A model generated the notes under the pieces. The model saw nothing but the letters and a program-made list of their open reading frames with translations, searched no databases and was not told the origin of the DNA. This document shows positions 17,998 to 27,168 of a stretch of 64,000 nt of DNA, piece by piece. Made by a program: the position numbers and the translations under genes. Numbering within the stretch: position 1 is the first letter of the stretch; each line of letters begins with the position of its first letter. Origin of the DNA: Cronobacter condimenti 1330 (GTDB lineage Bacteria > Pseudomonadota > Gammaproteobacteria > Enterobacterales > Enterobacteriaceae); the NCBI RefSeq assembly GCF_001277255.1, contig NZ_CP012264.1, forward strand, positions 3,224,001-3,288,000, given 5' to 3'.

Positions 17998-18321
17998 TCA
18001 GACGTTAAAGCTTTCGCCGCAGCCGCACTCATCTTTTACGTTCGGGTTAGTGAATTTAAACCCTTCGTTCAGGCCTTCTTTGACGAAGTCCAGCTGAGTG
18101 CCATCAAGGAATTGCAGGCTTTTACCATCGACCACCACCTTCACGCCCTTGTCTTCAAACACCGTATCTTCTTCTTGCGGTGCATCAACAAATTCCAGCA
18201 CATAGGCCATGCCAGAACAGCCGGACGTGCGAACGCCAAGACGCAGGCCAAAACCTTTACCGCGGTTGGCCAGGAAAGCGTTGACGCGCGCAGCGGCGGT
18301 GTCGCTAAGGGTAATCGACAT
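17998..18321 (-). CDS. iscA: A-type Fe-S carrier IscA
   Basis: 107 aa, HesB/IscA family. Conserved cysteines Cys35 (SGCSGMAY), Cys99 and Cys101 (ECGCGESF) bind iron or the cluster delivered to [4Fe-4S] targets. Near-identical to E. coli IscA. Third structural gene of the isc operon, 24 bases after iscU. Confidence 0.97.
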   Translation of the reverse strand: MSITLSDTAAARVNAFLANRGKGFGLRLGVRTSGCSGMAYVLEFVDAPQEEDTVFEDKGVKVVVDGKSLQFLDGTQLDFVKEGLNEGFKFTNPNVKDECGCGESFNV

Positions 18322-18345
18322 ACTACAACCTCAACTCATCAATGA

Positions 18346-18732
18346 TTATTTTGCTTCACGTTTGCTTTTATAGTCCGCAATAGCGGCTTTGATGGCGTCT
18401 TCTGCCAGAATAGAGCAGTGAATTTTTACCGGCGGCAGCTCGAGTTCGTCTGCGATATCGGTATTTTTGATCGCCTGCGCTTCATCCAGGGATTTGCCCT
18501 TAACCCACTCGGTCACCAGCGAGCTGGACGCAATCGCCGAGCCGCAGCCGTAGGTTTTGAAGCGCGCGTCTTCAATGATACCTTCATTGTTGACTTTGAT
18601 CTGCAACTTCATCACGTCGCCGCACGCCGGTGCGCCAACCATGCCGCTGCCGACGTTATCGTCGTTGTTGTCAAACGAACCGACGTTGCGCGGGTTTTCG
18701 TAATGATCGATGACTTTTTCGCTGTATGCCAT
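18346..18732 (-). CDS. iscU: Fe-S cluster scaffold IscU
   Basis: 128-aa scaffold on which IscS sulfur and iron are assembled into a [2Fe-2S] cluster. Ligand cysteines are Cys37, Cys63 and Cys106, with Asp39 beside the first. The LPPVK motif for HscA lies at 99-103. Essentially the E. coli sequence. It follows iscS by 28 bases. Confidence 0.98.
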   Translation of the reverse strand: MAYSEKVIDHYENPRNVGSFDNNDDNVGSGMVGAPACGDVMKLQIKVNNEGIIEDARFKTYGCGSAIASSSLVTEWVKGKSLDEAQAIKNTDIADELELPPVKIHCSILAEDAIKAAIADYKSKREAK

Positions 18733-18760
18733 GTGTTATTTCTCCTGAATCCGATACCGA

Positions 18761-19975
18761 TTAATGATGAGCCCATTCGATGGTGGTTAAATCCACGCCC
18801 TGTTTGAACATCTCCCACAGCGGAGAGAGGTCGCGCAGGCGGCCGATGGATTTGCGTACCAGTTCGATGGTGTAGTCGATCTCTTCTTCAGTCGTGAAAC
18901 GGCCCAGAGAGAAACGGATAGAGCTATGTGCCAGCTCGTCATTCATACCCAGCGCGCGCAGCACGTAAGACGGCTCAAGGCTCGCAGAGGTACAAGCGGA
19001 ACCAGAAGAAACGGCCAGGTCTTTCAGCGCCATGATAAGCGACTCGCCTTCGACGTAGTTGAAGCTCACGTTCAGGATGGTCGGTACGCCCTGCTCAAGA
19101 TCGCCATTCAGATACACTTCTTCGATATCTTTAATGCCGTTCCACAGGCGGTTGCGCAGGCCGCGCAGGCGATCCATCTCGGCCGCCATCTCTTCTTTGG
19201 CGATACGATAGGCTTCGCCCATGCCGACAATCTGGTGAACCGGCAGGGTACCAGAACGCATACCGCGCTCGTGGCCGCCGCCGTGCATCTGCGCTTCAAT
19301 GCGGATACGCGGTTTACGACGCACGTACAGGCCGCCGATGCCTTTCGGGCCATAGATTTTGTGGCCGGTGAAGGACATCAGGTCCACTTTCAGCTGGCTT
19401 AAGTCGATAGGCAGTTTGCCCACGCTCTGGGTGGCGTCAACATGGAAAATAATACCGCGCGCGCGGCACATTTCGCCGATGGTCGCGATATCCTGCACCA
19501 CGCCGATTTCGTTGTTCACGTGCATGATGGAAACCAGGATGGTGTCATCACGCATCGCCGCTTCGAGTTCTTTCAGGTCGATAATGCCGTTGCTCTGCGG
19601 GGCGAGGTAGGTCACCTCAAAGCCTTCGCGCTCCAGCTGACGGCACGTATCCAGCACCGCTTTATGCTCGGTTTTGCTGGTGATGATGTGCTTGCCTTTC
19701 TTCTGATAGAAGTTAGCCGCACCTTTGATAGCCAGGTTGTCGGATTCGGTTGCGCCTGAGGTGAAGACGATTTCGCGCGGGTCCGCGCCGACCAGGTCAG
19801 CGATGTGGTTACGGGCGATATCCACCGCCTCTTCCGCCTGCCAGCCAAAACGGTGTGAGCGGGAGGCCGGGTTACCGAAGGTTCCGTCCATCGTTAAAAA
19901 CTGCATCATTTTCTCGGCGACGCGCGGGTCCACCGGCGTGGTCGCGGAGTAATCGAGGTAAATCGGTAATTTCAT
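18761..19975 (-). CDS. iscS: Cysteine desulfurase IscS
   Basis: 404-aa class V aminotransferase-fold PLP enzyme that mobilises sulfur from cysteine for Fe-S clusters, tRNA thiolation and other cofactors. PLP lysine is Lys206 in TGHKIYGP. Catalytic Cys328 lies in [14 protein letters not shown]. Start is the ATG at 19975 (MKLPIYLD). The 116-base iscR-iscS gap is longer than other gaps of the operon and looks structured. In E. coli this is where RyhB-directed decay separates iscR from iscSUA. Confidence 0.98.
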   Translation of the reverse strand: MKLPIYLDYSATTPVDPRVAEKMMQFLTMDGTFGNPASRSHRFGWQAEEAVDIARNHIADLVGADPREIVFTSGATESDNLAIKGAANFYQKKGKHIITSKTEHKAVLDTCRQLEREGFEVTYLAPQSNGIIDLKELEAAMRDDTILVSIMHVNNEIGVVQDIATIGEMCRARGIIFHVDATQSVGKLPIDLSQLKVDLMSFTGHKIYGPKGIGGLYVRRKPRIRIEAQMHGGGHERGMRSGTLPVHQIVGMGEAYRIAKEEMAAEMDRLRGLRNRLWNGIKDIEEVYLNGDLEQGVPTILNVSFNYVEGESLIMALKDLAVSSGSACTSASLEPSYVLRALGMNDELAHSSIRFSLGRFTTEEEIDYTIELVRKSIGRLRDLSPLWEMFKQGVDLTTIEWAHH

Positions 19976-20091
19976 TGCTCTTAAGCTCCGTACATCTCAA
20001 AGCGGTGAATCAGGCAGCCGGCTGGATGTACGCCGCAGTCTACAAGGTGCCGGAGCACCCTGGCCTGATTCGGGAAAAGCGTATTATTTTT

Positions 20092-20586
20092 TTATGCGCG
20101 CAGTTTAACGTCGATAGCGTCCTGAGCGCGGGTCGGACGATGAGCTTCATTGTGATTGTGCTGACGGTCAGACACGTCCAGCACTTCCTGGTTATTCACC
20201 AGTTCACCTAAAGTAATGTTGTTCAGAAAACCCGTCAGGCGATCGCTTAAATCGCGCCACAACGCGTGGGTCAGGCACTTATCGCCGCCCTGGCAGCCGC
20301 CTTTACCCTGACAGCGGGTAGCGTCGACAGACTCATCAACGGCGCTGATTACTTCACCTACGGCAATCTGGCCTGCGTCTTTACCCAGCAGATAACCACC
20401 GCCTGGGCCGCGTACGCTGGCCACCAGGCCATTTTTACGCAGACGAGAGAACAGCTGCTCCAGATAAGAAAGGGAGATACCCTGACGTTCAGAAATATCT
20501 GCCAACGGTACCGGACCGGATTCGGAGTTGAGCGCAACGTCCAGCATCGCGGTCACGGCATAGCGCCCTTTAGATGTCAGTCTCAT
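20092..20586 (-). CDS. iscR: Fe-S sensing transcriptional regulator IscR
   Basis: 164-aa Rrf2-family regulator. N-terminal winged helix (residues 1-70), then the cluster ligands Cys92, Cys98, Cys104 and His107, exactly as in E. coli. Holo-IscR represses its own operon through type 1 sites; two such sites lie immediately upstream. The C-terminal tail (after 140) is variable. First gene of the isc operon, co-directional with and downstream of trmJ. Confidence 0.98.
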   Translation of the reverse strand: MRLTSKGRYAVTAMLDVALNSESGPVPLADISERQGISLSYLEQLFSRLRKNGLVASVRGPGGGYLLGKDAGQIAVGEVISAVDESVDATRCQGKGGCQGGDKCLTHALWRDLSDRLTGFLNNITLGELVNNQEVLDVSDRQHNHNEAHRPTRAQDAIDVKLRA

Positions 20587-20660
20587 GTCTTACTTAACCT
20601 CAAGCTCGCCCCTCGACGCGGGGGTTTTTATGAAAATGGGGGTATTGCATAGCAGGCGCA

Positions 20661-20718
20661 AGTCTGACATTCCCGAGTAATTTGGTCAACTATTTACCCG
20701 AGTATTTTACTCAAGTAT
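20661..20718 (-). promoter_or_regulatory. iscR promoter with two tandem IscR type 1 sites
   Basis: On the minus strand, a -35 TTGACC (20689-20684) and a weak -10 CAGACT (20666-20661) are separated by 17 bases, placing the transcript start near 20653. Two 25-base imperfect palindromes of the form ATAnYTGA...ACTCGGGWA lie at 20669-20693 (over the -35) and 20694-20718 (directly upstream). Both fit the IscR type 1 consensus and match the two-site arrangement known in E. coli. The upstream site overlaps the last codons and stop of trmJ. Confidence 0.85.
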
Positions 20719-21454
20719 TCGGCTCATTTTTACGGGTGCTTTCAATCGACGCGAGCATGCCGCGCAGAATGTTAAGTTCCTGACTTTCCGGGCGTGCGCG
20801 TGTAAACAGGCGGCGTAATTTATTCATAACCTGGCCCGGATGATTTGGGCGAATAAAGCCGGTTGAGAGTAAAACCTGCTCAAGATGGCCGTAAAAACGC
20901 TCCAGATCGTCCACCAGCGGGTAAGGGGCTTCTTCTTCCTCAAGCGCGGGAGTTTGCGCGTCCTGCGTGGCAAGCCACGCCATGCGAACTTCATAGGCGA
21001 TAACCTGCACCGCCATCGCAAGGTTCAGCGAGCTGTATTCCGGGTTTGCAGCGATAGCCACGTGATAGTGACATTTTTGCAGTTCATCGTTGGTCAGCCC
21101 CACACGCTCGCGGCCAAAGACGATAGCTACCGGCGCGTGCGCGGCTTCGCCGACGCTTTTAAGCCCGCACTCGCGCGGATCGAGCATCGGCCAGGGAAGC
21201 GTGCGCGAACGCGCGCTGGTACCGACTACGAGGCTGCACCCCGCCAGCGCTTCATCAAGCGTATCGACAATGCTGGCATTGCCAATCACATCGCTGGCCC
21301 CGGCGGCAAGCGCGATGGCCTGGGAATCCGGTTTCACCAGCGGATTCACCAGCCACAGGTTGGTGAGGCCCATGGTTTTCATGGCGCGGGCGACGGAGCC
21401 CATATTGCCGGTGTGTGAGGTTTCTACCAGCACGATACGAATGTTTTGCAGCAT
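20711..21454 (-). CDS. trmJ: tRNA (cytidine/uridine-2'-O-)-methyltransferase TrmJ
   Basis: 247-aa SPOUT-class methyltransferase that methylates the 2'-OH of position 32 in several tRNAs, using S-adenosylmethionine. SPOUT landmarks are [23 protein letters not shown] at the N-terminus (read in parts), [15 protein letters not shown] and the knot-forming [14 protein letters not shown]. Close to E. coli TrmJ (246 aa). It lies upstream of iscR on the same strand, and its 3' end carries an IscR binding site. Confidence 0.96.
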   Translation of the reverse strand: MLQNIRIVLVETSHTGNMGSVARAMKTMGLTNLWLVNPLVKPDSQAIALAAGASDVIGNASIVDTLDEALAGCSLVVGTSARSRTLPWPMLDPRECGLKSVGEAAHAPVAIVFGRERVGLTNDELQKCHYHVAIAANPEYSSLNLAMAVQVIAYEVRMAWLATQDAQTPALEEEEAPYPLVDDLERFYGHLEQVLLSTGFIRPNHPGQVMNKLRRLFTRARPESQELNILRGMLASIESTRKNEPNT

Positions 21455-21501
21455 AGCGACTCAGTATGAATAAAGAATATCGGGGCATCCTATCATAAAT
21501 C

Positions 21502-21531
21502 TGAGACATAGTCCGAACCCTCTGCTATACT
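21502..21531 (+). promoter_or_regulatory. Predicted suhB promoter
   Basis: TGAGAC (21502-21507) and TATACT (21526-21531) are separated by 18 bases, with a GC-rich discriminator (TCCGCGCC) downstream. GC-rich discriminators are typical of stringently controlled promoters, which fits the role of SuhB in rRNA synthesis. Confidence 0.6.
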
Positions 21532-21574
21532 CCGCGCCGTTTTCCCGTTCTTTAACATCCAGTGAGAGAAACCG

Positions 21575-22378
21575 ATGCATCCGATGCTCAACATCGCCGT
21601 GCGTGCTGCGCGCAAGGCCGGAAATTTTATTGCCAAAAACTACGAAACCCCGGACGCCGTAGAGACCAGCCAGAAAGGCAGCAACGATTTTGTGACTAAC
21701 GTAGATAAAGGTGCCGAGCGCATTATTATCGACACTATCCGTCAGTCCTACCCGCAACACACCATCATCACCGAAGAAAGCGGTGAACACGCAGGCACCG
21801 AGCAGGATATTCAATGGGTTATCGATCCACTGGATGGCACGACCAACTTCGTTAAACGTCTGCCGCACTTCGCGGTTTCTATCGCTGTACGCATCAAAGG
21901 CCGCGCGGAAGTCGCTGTGGTTTATGATCCAATGCGTAACGAACTCTTCACCGCCGTTCGCGGCCAGGGCGCACAGCTTAACGGCTACCGTCTGCGCGGC
22001 AGCACCGCTCGCGATCTTGATGGCACCATTCTGGCGACCGGCTTCCCGTTCAAAGCCAAACAGCACGCCACCCCATACCTGAATATCGTGACCAAACTGT
22101 TTACCCAGTGCGCCGATTTTCGTCGTACCGGTTCCGCAGCGCTGGATCTGGCCTACGTTGCCGCAGGTCGCGTAGATGGTTACTTTGAAATCGGCCTGAA
22201 ACCGTGGGATTTCGCTGCAGGCGAACTGCTGGTGCGTGAAGCTGGCGGTCTGGTGTGCGATTTCGTGGGCGGCCACAACTACATGATGACCGGTAACCTG
22301 GTCGCAGGTAACCCGCGCGTCGTGAAAGCGATGCTGGGTAACATGCGCGATGAGCTGAGCGAAGCGCTGAAGCGTTAA
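21575..22378 (+). CDS. suhB: Inositol-1-monophosphatase / rRNA antitermination factor SuhB
   Basis: 267 aa, same length as E. coli SuhB. Inositol monophosphatase motifs are present: EESGE, IDPLDGTTNF (metal-binding) and WDFAAGELLVREAGG. Besides its phosphatase activity SuhB binds NusA and RNA polymerase in the rRNA antitermination complex. Start at ATG 21575 (MHPMLNIAV). Divergent from trmJ. E. coli has yfhR next; here a metal-uptake pair is found instead. Confidence 0.98.
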   Translation: MHPMLNIAVRAARKAGNFIAKNYETPDAVETSQKGSNDFVTNVDKGAERIIIDTIRQSYPQHTIITEESGEHAGTEQDIQWVIDPLDGTTNFVKRLPHFAVSIAVRIKGRAEVAVVYDPMRNELFTAVRGQGAQLNGYRLRGSTARDLDGTILATGFPFKAKQHATPYLNIVTKLFTQCADFRRTGSAALDLAYVAAGRVDGYFEIGLKPWDFAAGELLVREAGGLVCDFVGGHNYMMTGNLVAGNPRVVKAMLGNMRDELSEALKR

Positions 22379-22392
22379 TCGCCTCCCGGCAT

Positions 22393-22429
22393 AAAAAAGG
22401 CAGGTACGCGCAAGCGGCCTGCCTTTTTT
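22393..22429 (+). terminator. Rho-independent terminator of suhB
   Basis: Inverted repeat AAAAAGGCAGG / CCTGCCTTTTT around a 13-base loop, ending in a T6 tract just after the suhB stop. It is AT-flanked on both sides and can also stop the converging minus-strand transporter gene. Confidence 0.88.
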
Positions 22430-22451
22430 ATTACCCGGCGGTGGTTACCCG

Positions 22452-23429
22452 TTAAAACGGTTGCAACCCTTGCGCGGTGGGTGCCGCACTCAACCACATC
22501 ACGAGTGCGGCGACAACAAGCACCACACCGCCTGCCAGCGCAAGCGTCGCCCCGCCCGTCCTGCGCCACAATGGCGCAGACGTCTGCCCGCCGTAACGCG
22601 CCGCGAGCCGACGAAAACTATGCACGAACAACGCGATGCCAGAAATCGTCAAGGATGTTCCCGCCGCCATCGCGAGCGCGGACGCGATGCCCCAGCCATA
22701 CACGCCAATCACCTTACTAAACAACAACACCATCAACGCGCCGGAACAGGGCCGCATCCCCATGGAGAACACCACCATCAGCCGCGCGCGCCAGTCCTCG
22801 CCGCGTTCAAGCTGCGCCTGCGTAGGCACATGCTGATGTCCGCAGCCGCAGGTTGCGCTATGCGTATGGTGCGGAGTGAACCCGGTAAACATCGGACGAC
22901 GCAGCAACCCGCGCAGCGTTTTTCCCGCGCGCCAGCAGAGCATCAGCCCAAGCCCCCCCACCAGCAGGTAGCTGCCCTTCTCCAGCCAGTAGCCGCTCAG
23001 ATGCATCTGCCGTGCGGGCAACGCAAGCACCGTTAACACCACCGTCACCAGTACAACCGCCACCAGGCCCTGTAACAACGACGAGGCAAACACCAACGAC
23101 AGGCTTGTTTTCAGGCGCGACGGATGCGTGGCAAGCCAGGTGGCGATGACCACTTTGCCGTGGCCCGGCCCCAGCGCATGCAAGACGCCATAAATAAAGC
23201 TAAACAGCAGCAGCGAGCCACCCGCGCGCGTCGGATTTTGCGCCACCTGCTGAAGAAGCGCGCTCATTTCGCGGTTGATCTCACGCTGCCAGACCAGGCT
23301 TTTCATCAGCACCTGCGGCCACGCCAGCCACAGCCAACAGCCGCCGACTATCGTCAGCAGAATAAACAGTGCCAGCGGCCAGAAATGCCGCCAGCGGCGT
23401 GTGGCAATCGGGGGTGAAATCACGGACAT
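22452..23429 (-). CDS. NiCoT/RcnA-like metal transporter, ZevB type
   Basis: 325-residue polytopic membrane protein with about six to seven hydrophobic helices. It carries the family motif HALGPGHGK (residues 84-92) and a second signature MGMRPCSGALMVLLFS. Between them is a His/Cys-rich cytoplasmic-type loop (HHTHSATCGCGHQH, about 196-209), typical of metal handling. A related pair in Haemophilus influenzae, ZevA (DUF1007) and ZevB, imports zinc; related proteins move nickel or cobalt. The upstream DUF1007 gene overlaps this one by ten bases, so they form one operon. The metal cannot be assigned from sequence. Confidence 0.82.
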   Translation of the reverse strand: MSVISPPIATRRWRHFWPLALFILLTIVGGCWLWLAWPQVLMKSLVWQREINREMSALLQQVAQNPTRAGGSLLLFSFIYGVLHALGPGHGKVVIATWLATHPSRLKTSLSLVFASSLLQGLVAVVLVTVVLTVLALPARQMHLSGYWLEKGSYLLVGGLGLMLCWRAGKTLRGLLRRPMFTGFTPHHTHSATCGCGHQHVPTQAQLERGEDWRARLMVVFSMGMRPCSGALMVLLFSKVIGVYGWGIASALAMAAGTSLTISGIALFVHSFRRLAARYGGQTSAPLWRRTGGATLALAGGVVLVVAALVMWLSAAPTAQGLQPF

Positions 23430-24067
23430 TGCACGGTCACCTGTTGAGCAAATTGTTTACCTAAATCCATATCTTCCGGCGGTGCGTCGGCTTTATCGAG
23501 CGACAGCGCGAAATCCTGCACGGAGGCATCGGGCTGCGGCGTCTTTACCGTCACCTTACAGCGCTCGCGCAGCCCTTCGCCGAGTGTCACATCGCGTGGG
23601 CCGTCATAACTCATCGCCACATAATAGGTCGGATCGAACGTCGCGAAGGTGTAGCGTTCGCCCTCAGCCTTTTGCGCATACGCGAGCGGCAACGTAAACG
23701 TGAGCACCGCCTGATGCCCTTCCCGCGCGAGCGCATACGCCTGCGGCGTAGGCGCGAATTTCACCTTCTGCCCGTTATGCCAGAATTCGGTGAAATAGTG
23801 CTGCCCAATCACATTCGCCATAACTTCTGCCGCGAGTTTTTTCCATACAGGCGATCCAGGCGCCGCGTTGCCTGCGTCATACAGTAGATCCGCTGAAGTG
23901 ATTTCATCCATTTTCCAGCGCATTTTTAGCGCGGTTATCTGCCCCGCTTCGCTTACGATCTCGGTTTTCAACGAGATAAAACTGTGCGGATGCGCCGCAA
24001 CGCGCTGGGCCGGAAACAGCGTCACTGAAGCCATCGCAAACATTACCGGGTAAAGTCGTGCGCTCAT
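23420..24067 (-). CDS. Periplasmic DUF1007 protein, ZevA type
   Basis: 215 aa from ATG 24067 (MSARLYPVMF), with AGAGGAAG as ribosome-binding site. An in-frame extension to 24139 is unsupported. Residues 1-25 are a Sec signal peptide ending VAA before HPHSFI; a mature N-terminus beginning with His-Pro-His is typical of DUF1007 and plausibly binds metal. The rest is predicted beta-rich. The gene overlaps the transporter gene by ten bases. Function as periplasmic metal-delivery partner is inferred from the Haemophilus ZevAB system. Confidence 0.82.
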   Translation of the reverse strand: MSARLYPVMFAMASVTLFPAQRVAAHPHSFISLKTEIVSEAGQITALKMRWKMDEITSADLLYDAGNAAPGSPVWKKLAAEVMANVIGQHYFTEFWHNGQKVKFAPTPQAYALAREGHQAVLTFTLPLAYAQKAEGERYTFATFDPTYYVAMSYDGPRDVTLGEGLRERCKVTVKTPQPDASVQDFALSLDKADAPPEDMDLGKQFAQQVTVQCP

Positions 24068-24192
24068 TATCTTCCTCTGGCGAAAAATTCTGTGAGCCAA
24101 CCAGAATTCCGCGATGAAACTGCGCACCCTGAACGGCATTCAACGATCCTTTAGCTATTCTTAGCAATAACCTTACTTACTGGACAAAACGG

Positions 24193-25473
24193 ATGATGAC
24201 TCTGCTCTGCCCTCCACCATCTGTGCTTTCCAGTCCGCAGCGCCGCTGCCAGGTACTTTTAATGCTCTATCTGCCGGGTCAAACCATCACGCCGGAAATG
24301 TTAGGTCGGCTTAATGGCGTCGACGGCGCTATCGCCCGTCAGGATATTGCCGAAACCGGCGACGAGATCCAGCGATATCACCGGTTGAGTATTATCACCC
24401 AGCAGGACGGCAGCTACCGGATTGAAGGCACAGCGTTAGACCGCCGTCTCTGCCTGCTACACTGGCTACGCCGGGCCCTGCGCCTGTGCCCCCAGTTTAT
24501 TCAGCAGCACTTTACGCCTGCGCTCAAAAGCGAGCTGCGCCAGCACGGCATCGCGACGGCGCTGTATGACGATACGAATTTACACGCGCTGGTCAACCTT
24601 TGCGCGCGGCGGCTGGACCGCCAGTTCGAGGCGCGCGACGTCCAGTTTTTACGCCTCTACCTGCAATACTGCCTGATCCAGCATCATTACGGGCAGACGC
24701 CAGAATTCACCGAGCCGCAGCAAATGTGGATGCGTGCCCGCGCCGAGTTTCTCGCCGCTCAGGAGATCGTGCGCCACTGGCAGCGCCGCGTCGCCCAGTC
24801 GCCGCACGTCAATGAGCACTGTTTCCTGGCGCTGCTGTTTATGATGCTGCGCACGCCCGATCCGCTGCGCGATGCGCACCCGGAAGATCACCGGATGCGT
24901 CATGCGGTCGGTTCGCTGATTGCGCGCTTTCGCGAACTCTCCGGCATGGCGTTTAGCGATGAACAGGGCCTTGCCGATCAGCTTTACACCCATCTGTGTC
25001 AGGCGCTTGATCGCAGCCTTTTTGGCATCGGCATCGACAACAGCCTGCCGGAGGAGATTAACCGACTCTATCCCCGCCTGATGCGCACCACCCGCAAAGC
25101 GTTTGACCGTTTTGAAGAGGAGTACCGGGTGACGTTTTCTGATGAGGAAGTGGGCCTGGTGGCGGTGATTTTCGGCGCGTGGTTGATGCAGGAGGCGGAT
25201 CTTCAGGAGAAACAGGTGCTGTTACTGACCGGCAATGACGCCGCGCTTGAGGCGGAAATTGAGCAGCAACTGCGGGAACTGACGTTGCTGCCGCTCAATA
25301 TTAAGCACCTCACGCTGCATACCTTCCAGCAGGAAGGCGCGCCAAAAGAGGTGGCGCTTATTGTCACGCCGTACACCACCTCGTTGCCGCTTTTCTCGCC
25401 GCCGCTTATTCACGCCACGCTGCCGCTTGGCGAACACCAGCAGCAGCGGATACGGGAGATCCTGGAGGCTTAA
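24193..25473 (+). CDS. csiE: Stationary-phase inducible protein CsiE
   Basis: 426 aa, aligning with E. coli CsiE throughout. An N-terminal winged-helix-like region (QRRCQVLLMLYLPGQTIT) is followed by a PRD-like regulatory region: FGIGIDNSLPEEINRLYPRL and LSDEE-type FSDEEVGLVAVIFGAWL. It resembles a truncated BglG/transcriptional antiterminator-type regulator, but its targets are unknown. E. coli csiE is induced in stationary phase under cAMP-CRP and RpoS. Start may be ATG 24193 or 24196. Its stop overlaps the hcaT stop tail-to-tail. Confidence 0.93.
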   Translation: MMTLLCPPPSVLSSPQRRCQVLLMLYLPGQTITPEMLGRLNGVDGAIARQDIAETGDEIQRYHRLSIITQQDGSYRIEGTALDRRLCLLHWLRRALRLCPQFIQQHFTPALKSELRQHGIATALYDDTNLHALVNLCARRLDRQFEARDVQFLRLYLQYCLIQHHYGQTPEFTEPQQMWMRARAEFLAAQEIVRHWQRRVAQSPHVNEHCFLALLFMMLRTPDPLRDAHPEDHRMRHAVGSLIARFRELSGMAFSDEQGLADQLYTHLCQALDRSLFGIGIDNSLPEEINRLYPRLMRTTRKAFDRFEEEYRVTFSDEEVGLVAVIFGAWLMQEADLQEKQVLLLTGNDAALEAEIEQQLRELTLLPLNIKHLTLHTFQQEGAPKEVALIVTPYTTSLPLFSPPLIHATLPLGEHQQQRIREILEA

Positions 25474-26609
25474 ACGCGCGCTGTCACTTTCGGGCGCAAA
25501 AAGAGTGCCGGCAGCGCGACCAGCGCCATTACCCAGAATACACCGCCTGCGAGGTGCTGGTAGAGGAACCCTGCAAAGACGGTCATCACGGCGATACCGC
25601 CGCCCATCGCCACGGCCGAGTATACCGATTGCAGGCGGATAACCTCTGAACCTTCGCGCGCGGCGATGTAGCGCATCGCCGCCAGATGACAGATGGAAAA
25701 GCTCCCGCAGTGCAAGATTTGTGCGACGATCAGCAGCGGCAGCGCGGTCGTCCAGCCCATCAGTCCCCAGCGAATAATCCCCAGCACGCCGGACAGCAAC
25801 AGCAAGTCGCGCGCGCCAAACCGGCTAAACAGTTTTTTGCTGAGCGCAAAAATAACAATTTCCGCCACCACGCCAAGCGACCAGAGATACCCCACCACCG
25901 AGGCGGAATAGCCCTGCCCTTGCCAGTAAATAGCGCTGAAGCCGTAATAGGCCGCGTGTGCCCCCTGCAACAGGCTCACGCATGCGAGAAAACGCCAGTT
26001 TTCGCGCAGTAATTTACGCCATACCGGCCAGCCCGCAGCCTCATTGTGGCGTGATTCACCCTGCGGCATTACCGACGGCTTAAGCAGCATTCCGATAAGC
26101 ATGGACGCGACGCCAAGCGACAGCAGTGCAAGAATCGCGCGGTAGTCATACGTGCTGACGAGCTTGCCGGTGAGCGCCGAGCCAATCACAAACGCAAGCG
26201 ACCCCCACAGGCGAACGCGCCCGTAGTCCATGGTTATCTGGCGCTGCCAGGTGGCTGCGAGGGCATCGGTCAGCGGGACCAGCGGTGAGAAAAAGAGATT
26301 GAAGCCGACCAGTACGACAAACAGCCAGGCGGTCTGATGACCGAACCAGAAACCGAGCGCAAAAAGCAGCGTCAGCGCTGCCAGCAGGCGCAGTGCAAAC
26401 ACTAAACGGGAAGGATCTTTGACGCGTGGGGCCAGCAGCAGGCTGCCGAGAAAGCGTGCGATAAGGCCTGAGCCAAGCAGCAGACCGATGGTTTCTGGCG
26501 GTACGCCGACGCCGGCAAGCCAAACGCTCCAGAAAGGCAGAAAAATACCGTAGCTAAAAAAGTAGGTGAAATAGCTGAGCGCCAGCCAGCGCGTGGATTG
26601 CAAAACCAT
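25470..26609 (-). CDS. hcaT: 3-phenylpropionate permease-like MFS transporter HcaT
   Basis: 379 aa from ATG 26609 (MVLQSTRWLAL), with 12 predicted membrane helices and very close to E. coli HcaT; the longer frame to 26672 is rejected. Highly conserved stretches include FFSYGIFLPFWSVWL, NLFFSPLVPLTDALA and VIRLQSVYSAVAMGG. In E. coli it lies beside hcaREFCBD (phenylpropionate dioxygenase). Those genes are not in this window, so the transporter is an orphan here and its substrate may differ. Convergent with csiE, sharing four bases. Confidence 0.93.
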   Translation of the reverse strand: MVLQSTRWLALSYFTYFFSYGIFLPFWSVWLAGVGVPPETIGLLLGSGLIARFLGSLLLAPRVKDPSRLVFALRLLAALTLLFALGFWFGHQTAWLFVVLVGFNLFFSPLVPLTDALAATWQRQITMDYGRVRLWGSLAFVIGSALTGKLVSTYDYRAILALLSLGVASMLIGMLLKPSVMPQGESRHNEAAGWPVWRKLLRENWRFLACVSLLQGAHAAYYGFSAIYWQGQGYSASVVGYLWSLGVVAEIVIFALSKKLFSRFGARDLLLLSGVLGIIRWGLMGWTTALPLLIVAQILHCGSFSICHLAAMRYIAAREGSEVIRLQSVYSAVAMGGGIAVMTVFAGFLYQHLAGGVFWVMALVALPALFLRPKVTARV

Positions 26610-26703
26610 GATTCCCTCCCGTTTCGGAGGCGTTAGTCTGGCGGGAAAGCCTGGGGGTTGCAAGCGATGCATAACATCGTCATAACATTACGCATGGGAA
26701 GAC

Positions 26704-26729
26704 AAAAAGGCCACCGCAGCGGCCTTTTT
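26704..26729 (-). terminator. Rho-independent terminator after the CMD-family gene
   Basis: AAAAAGGCC (26704-26712) and GGCCTTTTT (26721-26729) form a 9-bp stem with an eight-base loop, directly after the stop codon at 26733. Confidence 0.85.
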
Positions 26730-26732
26730 CGG

Positions 26733-27110
26733 TTATACACCCGCTTCGGCGAAGACCGTTTTAGCGGTAAACATAGCGTTAAGCGCTGCCGGAAAACCGG
26801 CGTAAAGCGCCATCTGGATAATCACTTCAATGATCTCCTCGCGCGTGCAGCCTACATTAAGCGCGGCATGCAAATGCACCGCAAGTTGCGGCTGCGCGTG
26901 GCCTATCGCCGTCAGCGCCGCGACGGTTGCAAGCTCCCGACTTTTGAGTGACAGCCCCGGCCTGCTGTAGACATCGCCAAAGCCAAATTCAATAACGTAG
27001 CGCCCGAGATCCGGGGCGATATCGGCAAGCGCCGCGATAACCTTTTCGCCCGCCGCGCCGTCGATTTCCGAGAGCCGCGCAAGGCCTGTGTCATAACGTG
27101 ATGAAGTCAT
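26733..27110 (-). CDS. Carboxymuconolactone decarboxylase (CMD/AhpD-like) family protein
   Basis: 125-aa all-helical protein of the CMD family. The conserved part is LKSRELATVAALTAIGHAQPQL...HLHAALNVGCTREEIIEVIIQMALYAGFPAALNAM (read in parts). It has one cysteine (NVGCTREE) instead of the AhpD CxxC pair, so it belongs to the gamma-carboxymuconolactone decarboxylase-like branch. Genuine decarboxylase activity is uncertain because no other protocatechuate genes are nearby. The upstream MerR-type gene and the 19-bp-spacer promoter between them indicate direct control by that regulator. Confidence 0.85.
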   Translation of the reverse strand: MTSSRYDTGLARLSEIDGAAGEKVIAALADIAPDLGRYVIEFGFGDVYSRPGLSLKSRELATVAALTAIGHAQPQLAVHLHAALNVGCTREEIIEVIIQMALYAGFPAALNAMFTAKTVFAEAGV

Positions 27111-27137
27111 ACCGTTCTCCTTTTGTGTGTGCGGATA

Positions 27138-27168
27138 ACGGTAAAACTTCGAGTAAACTCCAGGTCAA
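27138..27168 (-). promoter_or_regulatory. MerR-type promoter/operator with 19-bp spacer
   Basis: On the minus strand, -35 TTGACC (27168-27163) and -10 TACCGT (27143-27138) are separated by 19 bases. The spacer carries an imperfect dyad ACCTGGAGT-TT-ACTCGAAGT (7 of 9 positions). An overlong spacer with a central dyad is the hallmark of promoters activated by MerR-family proteins. The -35 overlaps the stop codon of the MerR-type gene. Confidence 0.8.
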
